In this document: positions 33,126-42,364 of the stretch, piece after piece
Position numbering within the stretch: position 1 is the stretch's first letter
How the letters are laid out: every line of letters begins with the position of its first letter
Assembly: GCA_018402345.1 (NCBI GenBank)
Contig: JAGYIV010000012.1
Location: 186,001-250,000, forward strand
Direction of reading: 5' to 3'
DNA length: 64,000 bases
Source of the DNA: Terrimicrobiaceae bacterium
GTDB taxonomy: Bacteria > Verrucomicrobiota > Verrucomicrobiia > Chthoniobacterales > Terrimicrobiaceae
Made by a program: the position numbers and the translations under genes
The notes under the pieces: generated by a model
What the model was told of the DNA's origin: nothing
Databases searched by the model: none
The model's input: only the letters and a program-made list of their open reading frames with translations

Positions 33126-33706
33126 ATGAATAACAAAACACCTCTCCAACGATGGCTGGCAATTCAGACGCCAGCCTGGCAACAGCAAAAGAATTCCATG
33201 TCGGTGCCGGGCACCCGTTGAAAACTATCTCAGCGGCGGCGGAACTCGCGCAACCGGGGGATACCATCATCGTCCACGAGGGCATCTACCGCGAGGAGGT
33301 CAACCCGCCGCGAGGTGGAGCCTCCGACGCCCAGCGCATCGTTTACACGGTCGTGCCTGGCGCAAAGGCCGTCATCAAGGGTTCGGAAGCCTTCAAGGGC
33401 TGGGCCCATGTCCAGAACGACACTTGAAATCCCGCCGGTAAGGTCTTGGCGATCACCGCAACCAGACGCAGGGGAGCCAAGGATGTGCCCGGAGGCGAAC
33501 TCTGGCAGGTCGTTGGTGATATCAAGAACGGGAATTGGCTGGAGTTCGAGGGGGTTGATTGCGGGAGCGAAAGCTACGAACTCGCCTTCCATGTCGCTTC
33601 GGCGGGTTCCTCTCAACTGGAAATCAGGAAGAACACTATCGACGGCGCGGTTGAATCTTGGATGTTCGGGTGGGAGTTTGACTACTCCTCAAGCATCCAC
33701 TCGTGA
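33126..33706 (+). pseudogene. decayed secreted right-handed beta-helix (DUF1565/pectate lyase-like) and CBM fragment
   Basis: An ATG at 33126 opens a signal-peptide-like start (MNNKTPLQRWLAIQT). A frame change near 33,160 leads to EFHVGAGHPLKTISAAAELA and GDTIIVHEGIYREEVNPPRG, the first coil of many secreted beta-helix lyases and hydrolases. A TGA at 33425 interrupts it; after it the same frame resumes with an apparent deletion into NGNWLEFEGVDCGSESYELA and FHVASAGSSQLEIRKNTIDG, which looks like a carbohydrate-binding module (CBM6-like). A normal member would be several hundred residues longer. It is a clear gene ruin with two domain scraps. Confidence 0.7.
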
Positions 33707-34500
33707 GGTGTTCCTTTGAGCGTATTTTTAACCTCCGTGTAGTTTTCAATCAGCTCGCGGAGCGCAAACGGGGTGGTTTTCGCGAGGGTGATTCGACGCG
33801 GGCGCGCTCGGATGCCGAGGAAGTCGCAAATGCCCACATAGGCATTGTAGGGATGGTCCTGAATGTCGTCCTCGTAGGTGAGATGAAGCACATTCCTCCC
33901 GGATAGGAGTGTTCTAATGGCCGCCATGTCGTGTTCGTATTCCTCGATGAGCTTGATCAATGGCGTCGTGGAGCGGTCGATGGAGACGCCTTCCGGATCG
34001 ATATGGATTTTTTCAAGGGTCGGGGTGCATCCCGTTTTCAAATGAAAGACACCGCTTTGGTGGGCTTTGATGCTAGAGACGATTTTCCTCAATTTGTTTT
34101 TCCGGTCCACGACGATGAAGCTGTCGAATTCGAGAGCGCACAGGGATTCCATGAAGTCCTGTTTTGAAATGCCCAGTCGACGGAGGTGGTAGGGCTTTGT
34201 CTCCAGGCCGAATACCCGCCTCTTGGTTGACGAGATTGCAGACTCGATGGTGCCGAGGGGGGCGGGAAGATGACTGCTCAGCGGGAGGGAGGGGGTGGCG
34301 TCCGCCTTTTTAAAAAAAGGTTCATAAATCTCGCGCGACCACGCGATATTCCGGTGGCGTTCGAGTTGCCTGGCCAAAACCGAACTGCCACATCGGCCAA
34401 TATGAAACATCGCGGCACGCTTTTCCGGAAATGAGCGGCGCCTGGTCGCAGAGTGGATGCGGTCTATGTATTCAAGCAATATCTCGTATGGATGAATCAT
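33682..34500 (-). CDS. sulfotransferase-family protein
   Basis: 272 residues. The PAPS 5'-phosphosulfate loop is recognisable in AAMFHIGRCGSSVLARQLER near residue 30, and a 3'-phosphate-binding segment in FIVVDRKNKLRKIVSSIKAH with the conserved Arg/Ser. The C-terminus (LLSGRNVLHLTYEDDIQDHP and VGICDFLGI) fits Stf0-like or related sulfotransferases. It would move sulfate from PAPS to a sugar or lipid acceptor; the acceptor is unknown. It ends about 25 bases inside the beta-helix ruin on the other strand and has no operon partner. Confidence 0.72.
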   Translation of the reverse strand: MIHPYEILLEYIDRIHSATRRRSFPEKRAAMFHIGRCGSSVLARQLERHRNIAWSREIYEPFFKKADATPSLPLSSHLPAPLGTIESAISSTKRRVFGLETKPYHLRRLGISKQDFMESLCALEFDSFIVVDRKNKLRKIVSSIKAHQSGVFHLKTGCTPTLEKIHIDPEGVSIDRSTTPLIKLIEEYEHDMAAIRTLLSGRNVLHLTYEDDIQDHPYNAYVGICDFLGIRARPRRITLAKTTPFALRELIENYTEVKNTLKGTPHEWMLEE

Positions 34501-34996
34501 GGGTGGGTAATGGAAAAATGGTGTTGTATCATTTGGGCGTATTCCGACGGATCATTCGAACCACACGTGTGGAGCGCAGCACTTAGTCTTGCCGGCAAAA
34601 AAGCGGCCCTAATTTGCTGGAAAAAATCCAAGCCTCTGGACCGCATTAGGGATGTGGCGGATTCTACGGTTCGAGAAGTCCGGATTCGATCAAGGCCTTG
34701 GTTCTGGGCAAACGGCCCATGTTCCCGCCCAAGCAAGGGATACAACAGAATTGGTTAAGGATCGCGTTCACGAACGGGGTTTTGAGGGACGTGAGGGGTG
34801 ATGACAAGTCAAAGAATGTCATTTTTAAACGACGAAGCAGAATTTATGGTGGCGAAGCCACAGAAGACAGGTGGCATGTCCTATGCTTCGCATGGCTTTG
34901 CTGATTTCGTTTGCAGGACGTCTATTCGACCTTCGTGAATTTCAGATTATGATATTGTGCTTTAATTTGCGTCATGCTGAGTCAATGGTTTCAGCG
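34501..34996. other. intergenic stretch, nothing recognised
   Basis: About 495 bases between the sulfotransferase start and the secreted peptidase start. Small frames on both strands lack motifs. The last 130 bases are A/T-rich (34,870-34,990) and probably hold the promoter of the peptidase gene; no reliable -10/-35 pair or tRNA was found. Confidence 0.45.
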
Positions 34997-37900
34997 ATGA
35001 AATTACCCCGCAGATTGCCGGCGTGGATCGTGTTGGCGGGCTTGATTTGCCTGTTCGGGTGGAGGGATTTGCGGGCCCAGACTGTTGGACGAGAGGGATT
35101 GGGGTTGCGCGAGCCGACGTTGGCCGGTCGGGCGGAGGTCTTGCGGAAGATGGTGCCGACGCGGAAGGTGTTGCCGAACAAATTGGCGCTCGACCGGTTG
35201 AATGCCGAGCGGTTGGCCAAGGGGTTGCCTAGGGTTTTCAACACGCCGCCGGCGAGGATGGGGCAGGAGGTGGTGGCGTTCGGGGTGGGGGAGACGTTTT
35301 TGGGTGCCGGGAGCGGTGGAGTGGGAACCACCTTGGCAAGTGTGCCCGGGCGGGTGGACAACAGCGCTCTGCCATCGTTTCCCCTGATCAGGAACCAAGG
35401 ATCGATTGGGTCGTGTGCTTCCTTTTCCTCCACCTACACGGTGGCGACCCACATGCTCGGGCTGGTGCGTGGCACGAACTCCCGCAATGCCACAGACAAC
35501 ACGACGAAGCTCAGCCCGAAATTCATCTACACGCTCGTGAACGAAGGCGAGGACGCGGGATCGACGATCGAGGGAAATTTTGAGGCGTTGATTCGCTTCG
35601 GCGCCCCGTCGTGGTCTGCGTGGCCGTATCTCGGGGATGGCTCGAATCCGGCAAATTATCTCGAATGGCCGCTCACGGCAGACGTGTGGCGGGACGCCGC
35701 GAAAAACAGGCTCTACCAATCCGGCGTGGTGGCGAATATCGACACGGATGCGGGCTTGCAAAACCTAAAGGCCATGCTCGCGAACGGCTATCTGCTGCTG
35801 TTCGGAACGGACATTTACGGGTGGGAGTTCACCACATTTTCCAACGATCCCGGAACGGCCCTCGATAACGACCTCGCCGGAAAGCGTGTGTGTTGGCGGG
35901 TGCAGAGATATCCGAGCGGCCATGCAATGACGATCGTCGGCTATGACGACAATGTCTGGACGGATATCAACCGCAACGGCGTGGTGGATGCCGGAGAAAA
36001 AGGGGCGCTCAAAATCGCAAACTCATGGGGCACGTCGTGGGAGGACGGCGGGTATGTGTGGATCGCCTACGACGCGCTTCTGGACGCCTCGAAAGTGTCG
36101 GGAGTGAGCAACGCCGGACGGGCCACCGGGTATTATTCGTCGTTCTATTTTGACGAGGTGTATTGGATTTCCGCACTCGAGGGTTACACCCCCACGTTGC
36201 TCGGAGAGTTCACCGTGTCCCACGCTTCCCGCAACCAGCTTCGGATCAGGTTCGGCCGCTCCACGACATCCACGACCACGCCCCAGTCCTACTCGGCGAA
36301 CTCGGATTTGCACGGGCTCGGTGGAGCTTTTGCGTTCGATGGCGGGACCACGGCGAAGGATGGCACGTTTGTGCTGGATTTCACCGATCTGCAACAAAGC
36401 GGATCGCAGCGGTATTATCTCTCGATGTCGGATGTTCCGGGAGGTGCCTCCGGTCAGATCAAGGCGTTCCGGTTGACCTCCAGCGGAGGCACGGTGCTGG
36501 CATCCGCAACAAACGGGGTGAATGCAGCGGTGGATGGTGCCACGCGGCATGCGTATGTGGACTATGGAGGGGCGGAGGCCGTGCCCGCAATCACGTCCAC
36601 CACGACCGCATCGGGCAGGGTCGGTCAGTTTTTTAGTTACACGATCGCGGCGTCGGGAAATGCGACATCCTTTGGTGCCACTGGCCTGCCTCCGGGGTTG
36701 GGGTTGACGTTGAATACGATTTCCGGCACGCCGACCCAGTCGGGGAGTTACAGTGTGGCCCTTGCCGCAACAAACGGATCTGGCACGGGAACGGGCACGC
36801 TGCGGTTGGAAATCTCCGCTGCGCCGGTCAGTGTGCCGGTGATCGAGAGCAATTCCAACGCTGCCGGGGAGGTGGGAGTTTCATTTTCATACAACATCGT
36901 GGCCTCGGGCAGTCCGACTGCCTTTGGTGCCACGGGACTGCCGAATGGTCTGGGGATCAATGCCACCAACGGATTGATTTCTGGCACGCCGACGCAGGCG
37001 GGGATCAGCGCGGTGGCGCTCTCGGCAACGAATGACGGCGGCACCGGTTCGCGCACGTTGACATTGTCGGTCTCCCAAGGCAGCGCCGCGGTTCCCGAGA
37101 TCACCAGCCAGACGGCTGTGCAAGGGGTCAGCGGTTCCCGATTCCTCTACCGCATCGAAGCAACAAACAGCCCGACAGTTTTCGGGGCCGAGGGGTTGCC
37201 CGCGGAGCTTTCGCTCGATGCAGCAACGGGTGTGATCACCGGGACTCTCCCATCGCCACGCGTCTACTCGATCACTCTGACCGCCACCAATGCGAGTGGC
37301 ACGGCCTCGAAGGCGCTCACGTTGACCGTGACAGGAAGTGCGATCCAAGGACCGCCGAACGATGATTTCGCAAACCGGGTGCCGCTTGCCGGTGTAAGCG
37401 CTACGGCGACAGGATCGAATGTGAACGCCGGCATCGAGTCTGACGAACCGGTGCATCTTGGACAGGCATCGCATTCGGCCTGGTGGACTTGGACCGCTCC
37501 ACGGAGCGCGCAGGTGGTGGTGTCGCTGGCGGGGAGTTCGTTCGACACGGTGCTCGGCGTTTACACTGGCGGCAGTATGTCGGGGCTCGCGCTCGTTGCG
37601 GCGAACGACGACTCAGCCACCGCAAGAACAAGCGAGGTGGTTTTCGATGCCACTGTGGGCACGGCGTATCACATCGCAGTGGATGGATATGGCCAGGAAC
37701 AAGGCCGGATTGCCCTTTCGATCGTGCAAGCGGCGGGCGCCGCTCCCGTCAATGATGCGTTTGAGAGTGCTTCACAGTTGGCGGGCACGACGGAGACCGC
37801 CGCCGGGTCGAGCTACGATGCCACAGCCCAACCTGGTGAGCCTGTGCACGCCGGTCAGACGGCAACGCGGTCGATCTGGTGGAAATGGACCGCGCCGGCG

Positions 37901-40301
37901 GAAGGCACATGCACGGTGGACACGATCGGCAGTGCCTTTGATACAGTGCTGGCGGTTTACACGGGATCCACTGTTTCCGGCCTGTTCGCTGTGGCTTCGG
38001 ATGACCAGAGCGGCGGAGACAATACAAGCTGGGTGGTTTTTGAAACGACCCCCGGCACGACCTACTATTTCGCGGTCGATGGACGCGGTGGTGCTGGGGG
38101 AGCGGTGGTGCTGAATCTGTCGTTCGGAGCGGGAGCCAAGCCCGCCAATGATGACTTCGCGAATGCGGTGCCTCTTGCGGGGAACTCGACCACAGCGGAT
38201 TCCAGTCGTGCGACGGCGGAATCTGGCGAACCGGCCCACGCTGGATATGGTGCGGCGAAGTCGGTGTGGTGGACATGGACTGCTGCGCAGAGCGGGCCGG
38301 TGAGGATTTCCACCATGGGAAGCAATTTCGACACGGTGTTGGCCGTCTACACCGGATCGAGCATTCACTCGCTGGTTCCCGTGGCTGACAGTGATGACGC
38401 AAACGGGACCCGGCAAAGCCAGGTTGAGTTTGAAGCGGTATGGGAGCAACCTACCGCATCGCGGTGGACGGTTATGATGGAGATTCCGGAGAGGTCGTGC
38501 TTGCGGTGACCCAGACAACCGCGCCTCTGAACGACGACTTCGCCGATGCGCAGGAATTTGAAACCTCGGCGGACGGGGTTGCAAGCGCCTCGGGATCTTC
38601 CCGCAGGGCCAGTGCCGAGCCCGGAGAGCCCTCCCATGCTGGCAACGATGCTTCGCGTTCGCTGTGGTGGAGTTGGACCGCGCCGCACATGGGGGCGGCC
38701 ACCATCGATACGATCGGAAGCGCCTTTGATACGGTCCTCGCGGTTTACACCGGTGATTCGTTGGAGACTCTTCAAGAGGTGGCTTCGAACGATGATTTTG
38801 GCGGCGACAATACAAGTTCCGTCACTTTTCAAGCCGTGGGTGGAACGACCTACCGGATCGTGTTGGATGGATATTTTGGACGCTCTGGACAATACGAACT
38901 GGCGTTGACGCAGCTGGAGGAGGGAGGGATTTATCAAACCGACTTTGAGTATTTTCCAGATGGGTTTAATGCCCTCGACGGGTTCGATGGATGGGCGAGT
39001 TCGGACAGTGATCCAGAGTCGGGGACCTTCGGGATTTTCGAGGCCGAGGCGGGTAGCCTGGCTGCTTGGATCGGATACAACACGCCAACCTTGGAAGCGG
39101 TTGCCGTCTCGGTTTACCGGACAGTCGATGTGGATGCTGGAACGGGGCCTATTGAATTCAGCGTGGACCTATGGATTCAGGATTCCACGAACGCCGACAT
39201 GCGGGACATGTTCGAGTTCGGGATTTTTAATCGTGACGGCGATTACCTCGGAGGGGTTCTTTTTGACAATTCCGACGGGGGGATCAGGCGGTATTTTGGC
39301 GATGTCTGGGATGCGTTTGAGGACACCGGTGCAAGTTTCAAAAATGGTGTTGGCTACACTCTGGGTGCCACGATCGATCTCGAAAACAACACATGGTCGG
39401 CAACACTTGGGGACAGGGTTCTTTTTTCAAATGAGACACTAACCACCAGCAACAGCACGCGGGATTTGGGATCGATTCCGGTGACTTGGTATCCCGGTGG
39501 CGGAGGTGAATACGGAGACAATTTTCTGGTCTTCGACAACTACCGGATTGCCACCACCAAGCAGGTGCCGGTGATCACCAGTGCCGGTCAGAAGAAAGCG
39601 ATGAGGGATGGCGATTTCGATTACCAGATCGAGGCAACCCACTCGCCGGAGGAATATGGCGCAATCGGGTTGCCCGACGAACTCACCTGCGATCCCTCCA
39701 CCGGCAGGATTTCAGGAAAGCCCGCTTCTTCCGGAACGATTCAGATCACACTTACCGCGAAGAACAGCGCAGGCACGGGGAGCAAACTTTTGTTGCTCTC
39801 GGTCGAATCCACCACAGCAGATCTTCCGGAAATCACGAGTGCTCTGATCGCATCCGCCAAAGCCGGGATGCCATTCGTCTACCAAATCACCGCAACCAAT
39901 GCCCCGGCATCCTACAATGCCCAGCTCACGGATGGCGATTTGCCTACGGGGTTGGCGATCGATTCCTCCACGGGGATGCTCTCCGGCACGCCGACAACAG
40001 CGGGGACTTATCGGATCACGATCTCAGCAACGAATACCACTGGGAGCGGTTCGGCAGAATTGGTTCTGGTAGTAGGAGAGTCAGCACCCGAGCCAGCACC
40101 TCAGCCTTCCGGTGGCGGCGGGGCTCCATCTTCTTCAGGCGGTGGTGCCGCCGTTGAAAGTTCCAAGGTTTCCGGAAAGCCAAAAAGAATGGCGTCGGGA
40201 AATCCAAGGCGTCCAAGAAAAGCACCAAGGGGAACCGGAAGGATAAAAACTCCAAAAAGTCGAAAAACGGGAAGAAAAAGAAAGCCCCCAGTCGCGGATG
40301 A
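34997..40301 (+). pseudogene. giant secreted papain-family (C1) peptidase with Ig-like and PPC-like repeats; two frameshifts
   Basis: About 1,767 residues if repaired. From the ATG at 34997 a signal peptide (MKLPRRLPAWIVLAGLICLF) precedes a C1A peptidase: Gln/Cys in NQGSIGSCASFSSTY, His in GHAMTIVGYDDN and Asn in LKIANSWGTSWEDGG, so the triad is intact. Then follow three putative-Ig (He_PIG) repeats from about residues 528, 612 and 697 (GATGLPPGLGL, ISGTPTQSG), four PPC-like repeats from about 785, 915, 1047 and 1176 (NDDFANRVPLAG, SFDTVLGVYTG), a LamG-like region, two more He_PIG repeats, and a Lys-rich tail. Frame shifts occur near 38,440 inside the third PPC repeat and near 40,177 at GGAAAGCC. 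Repairing the second gives KSKASKKSTKGNRKDKNSKK and a TGA at 40299 overlapping the next ATG. The unrepaired reading frames end at 38509 and 40314. Confidence 0.8.
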
Positions 40302-41761
40302 ATTCCTGCTGTAAAGCATCGGCTTCGAGTCCCTCGCATGGCGGGGAGTTCATTTCCTGCCGGTCGGATAAATCGCGCTGTTCCGGAATGCCTCTGCGGG
40401 CAGCCTCAATCATTGGATCGATGCTCTTGGCGGTGTCGGGCATTGCGGAAGGCAGTGTCTATTCGCATGGAGAGCCGACAGATCTTGAGCAATTCATGTT
40501 GGAGTTGATCAATGAGGCACGCGCAAATCCCTCGGCTGAGGCGGCCCGATTGGGGATTGGGCTTAACGACGGACTCGCTGCCACCCGGATCGGTGCTGCA
40601 TCAAAACAACCGCTTGCCTTCCATCCGCAGTTGATTCAAGCCGCGCGGACGCATTCGGACTGGATGCTGGGCACGGATGTTTTTTCACACACTGGGGCGG
40701 GTGGGAGCACTCCCACGGAGCGTGCCCGGGCGGTCGGTTATCCGTTCTCTGCTGCGGAGAACATTGCTTACTATTCCACGCAGGGGCCCCTGGATTCGGT
40801 GGGGGCCGTTGCGGGGAGTCACGATGGACTTTTCAAAAGTCCAGGACACCGCACGAATCTGATGGAACCGACCTATTCGGTCATCGGACTCGGGGTGCGG
40901 GATGGGGATTTCAAGGGGTGGAATGCGCAGATGGTTTCGCAGAGTTTTTCGGAAGGTGGAGAGAGTGTTGATTCTGGTCCATTTTTGCTCGGTGTGGTCT
41001 TCGACGATAAAAACGGCAACGAACGTTATGATCCCGGCGAGGGATTGGAGGGGGTGAGGGTTGAGCCGGACTATGGTGGCTATTTCGCGTCCACCTCGAC
41101 ATCCGGCGGTTATGCTGTTCCTTTGCCTCCGATGGAGACGCGTTCGGAAGTCGTGGGACTTCCTTTTCCTGTGAGAGGCGTTTCTTGGGATCGGGTGCGT
41201 CCCTACGATGATGATTACCGGTCGAGAAAAATCCGGGAGGCCCAGAATATGACTGTGCGCATTTCCTGGAGAGGCGGCGCGATCGGTGGTGCGACCACGA
41301 GCAGCGAAAGGATCAACAGGCCGGTCAGATTCGATTACGATCTGCGCGGCACGGACGGCTTCTATTTTTCAAGGACCATGGTTGCGGCCGAAAATGTGAA
41401 GGTCGATTTCATGATCCAGAATCCGCCACGGGCCGTTCAAAGCCAGGTTGCTTCGGCCTCCGGCGATTCCAAGGGTGCGGCAGACCGGAAAACCTCCAGT
41501 AAAGCGGATTCCACCAAGAGCAAAAAATCCAAGGGCTCTTCGAAAAAATCCCTGAAAAAGAAACGCAATGGAGATGCAAAACATGGCAAGGAGGCCACAA
41601 AACCGAATGCCGGAAAGAAAAAGAAACAAGGTCAACAACCGACAGGACTCCCGATTACGGATCGATTCCATGTTGCATGTGGAATGTTGTTCGTGCGGGA
41701 GTCGAACTCTTTCGAACTCAAGGTCAGGTCGCGAACATCCCAGTTCATGAGGCTATGCTGA
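40298..41761 (+). CDS. secreted CAP/SCP-domain protein with Lys-rich tail
   Basis: 487 residues from the ATG at 40298 (overlapping the repaired peptidase stop as ATGA) or 457 from the ATG at 40388, which begins a good signal peptide (MPLRAASIIGSMLLAVSGIA). The CAP domain runs over about residues 35-200: FMLELINEARANPSAEAARL, RTHSDWMLGTDVFSHTG, AENIAYYST and SPGHRTNLMEP with the conserved His residues. A second beta-rich region follows (LGVVFDDKNGNERYDPGEGL, an SdrD/Cna-B-like strand pattern). The tail is Lys/Ser-rich (STKSKKSKGSSKKSLKKKRN). CAP proteins are secreted, with varied lytic, lipid-binding or adhesive roles. The last ~45 residues after the Lys-rich part look unlike protein and may result from a frameshift. 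Confidence 0.82.
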   Translation: MNSCCKASASSPSHGGEFISCRSDKSRCSGMPLRAASIIGSMLLAVSGIAEGSVYSHGEPTDLEQFMLELINEARANPSAEAARLGIGLNDGLAATRIGAASKQPLAFHPQLIQAARTHSDWMLGTDVFSHTGAGGSTPTERARAVGYPFSAAENIAYYSTQGPLDSVGAVAGSHDGLFKSPGHRTNLMEPTYSVIGLGVRDGDFKGWNAQMVSQSFSEGGESVDSGPFLLGVVFDDKNGNERYDPGEGLEGVRVEPDYGGYFASTSTSGGYAVPLPPMETRSEVVGLPFPVRGVSWDRVRPYDDDYRSRKIREAQNMTVRISWRGGAIGGATTSSERINRPVRFDYDLRGTDGFYFSRTMVAAENVKVDFMIQNPPRAVQSQVASASGDSKGAADRKTSSKADSTKSKKSKGSSKKSLKKKRNGDAKHGKEATKPNAGKKKKQGQQPTGLPITDRFHVACGMLFVRESNSFELKVRSRTSQFMRLC

Positions 41762-42364
41762 GGCGAGTTGGCAAAGTTGGTGGTGATGTCATCGGGAGGG
41801 ATTTTTTTAGGCGCGACCCGGTGGTTTGCGCTCGGGAATTGCTGGGGTGTGAACTCGTTTGGGACGGGTGCGGTGGGAGGATCGTCGAGACCGAGGCGTA
41901 TTCGGTGGTGGATGACGAGGCGTGCCACACGTTTTCACGGCCCGCATCGCGCGAGATTTGTGGCGCGTTCAGAGCCGGGAACCGTTTACGTTTATCTGAA
42001 CTACGGGATGTATTGGTTGCTGAACTTTTTGGTGAAGGAGGGCTCGGAGGACGGTTTTGTGCTGGTGCGGGCGCTGGAGCCGACTGTTGGTGTGGAGCGC
42101 ATGAGCGAGCGGCGGGGCGGGGTGCCGGAAAGAAAATTGTGCGCTGGACCGGGGCGGTTGGGGGTGGCGTTGGGGCTTGGCCGCGAGTCGCACGGCGTGG
42201 ATGGATGCGGTGAGGGACCGGTGCGATTGAATGCATCGACAGATCCAGTCGAGGCGCTGAGCGGGCCAAGAATCGGCATCAGCCGTTCGGTGGATTTGCC
42301 TTGGCGGTTTGTGGTGGCTGGGAGCGGATGCCTGAGCGCGCCGCTGCGGATCAGGCAGGCTTGA
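41755..42364 (+). pseudogene. mpg: DNA-3-methyladenine glycosylase (MPG/AAG family), frameshifted
   Basis: About 202 residues when joined. Frame 1 from the ATG at 41755 gives VIGRDFFRRDPVVCARELLG and GGRIVETEAYSVVDDEACHT, with the catalytic Glu in VETEAY. Near 41,940 the reading must change frame to continue with GTVYVYLNYGMYWLLNFLVK, ALEPTVGVERM, KLCAGPGRLGVALGL and SGPRIGISRSVDLPWRF. MPG removes alkylated purines in base-excision repair. A single shift in an otherwise perfect gene suggests a sequencing indel as readily as decay. It starts inside the end of the CAP gene and overlaps the rnr stop by 14 bases (convergent). Confidence 0.82.
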
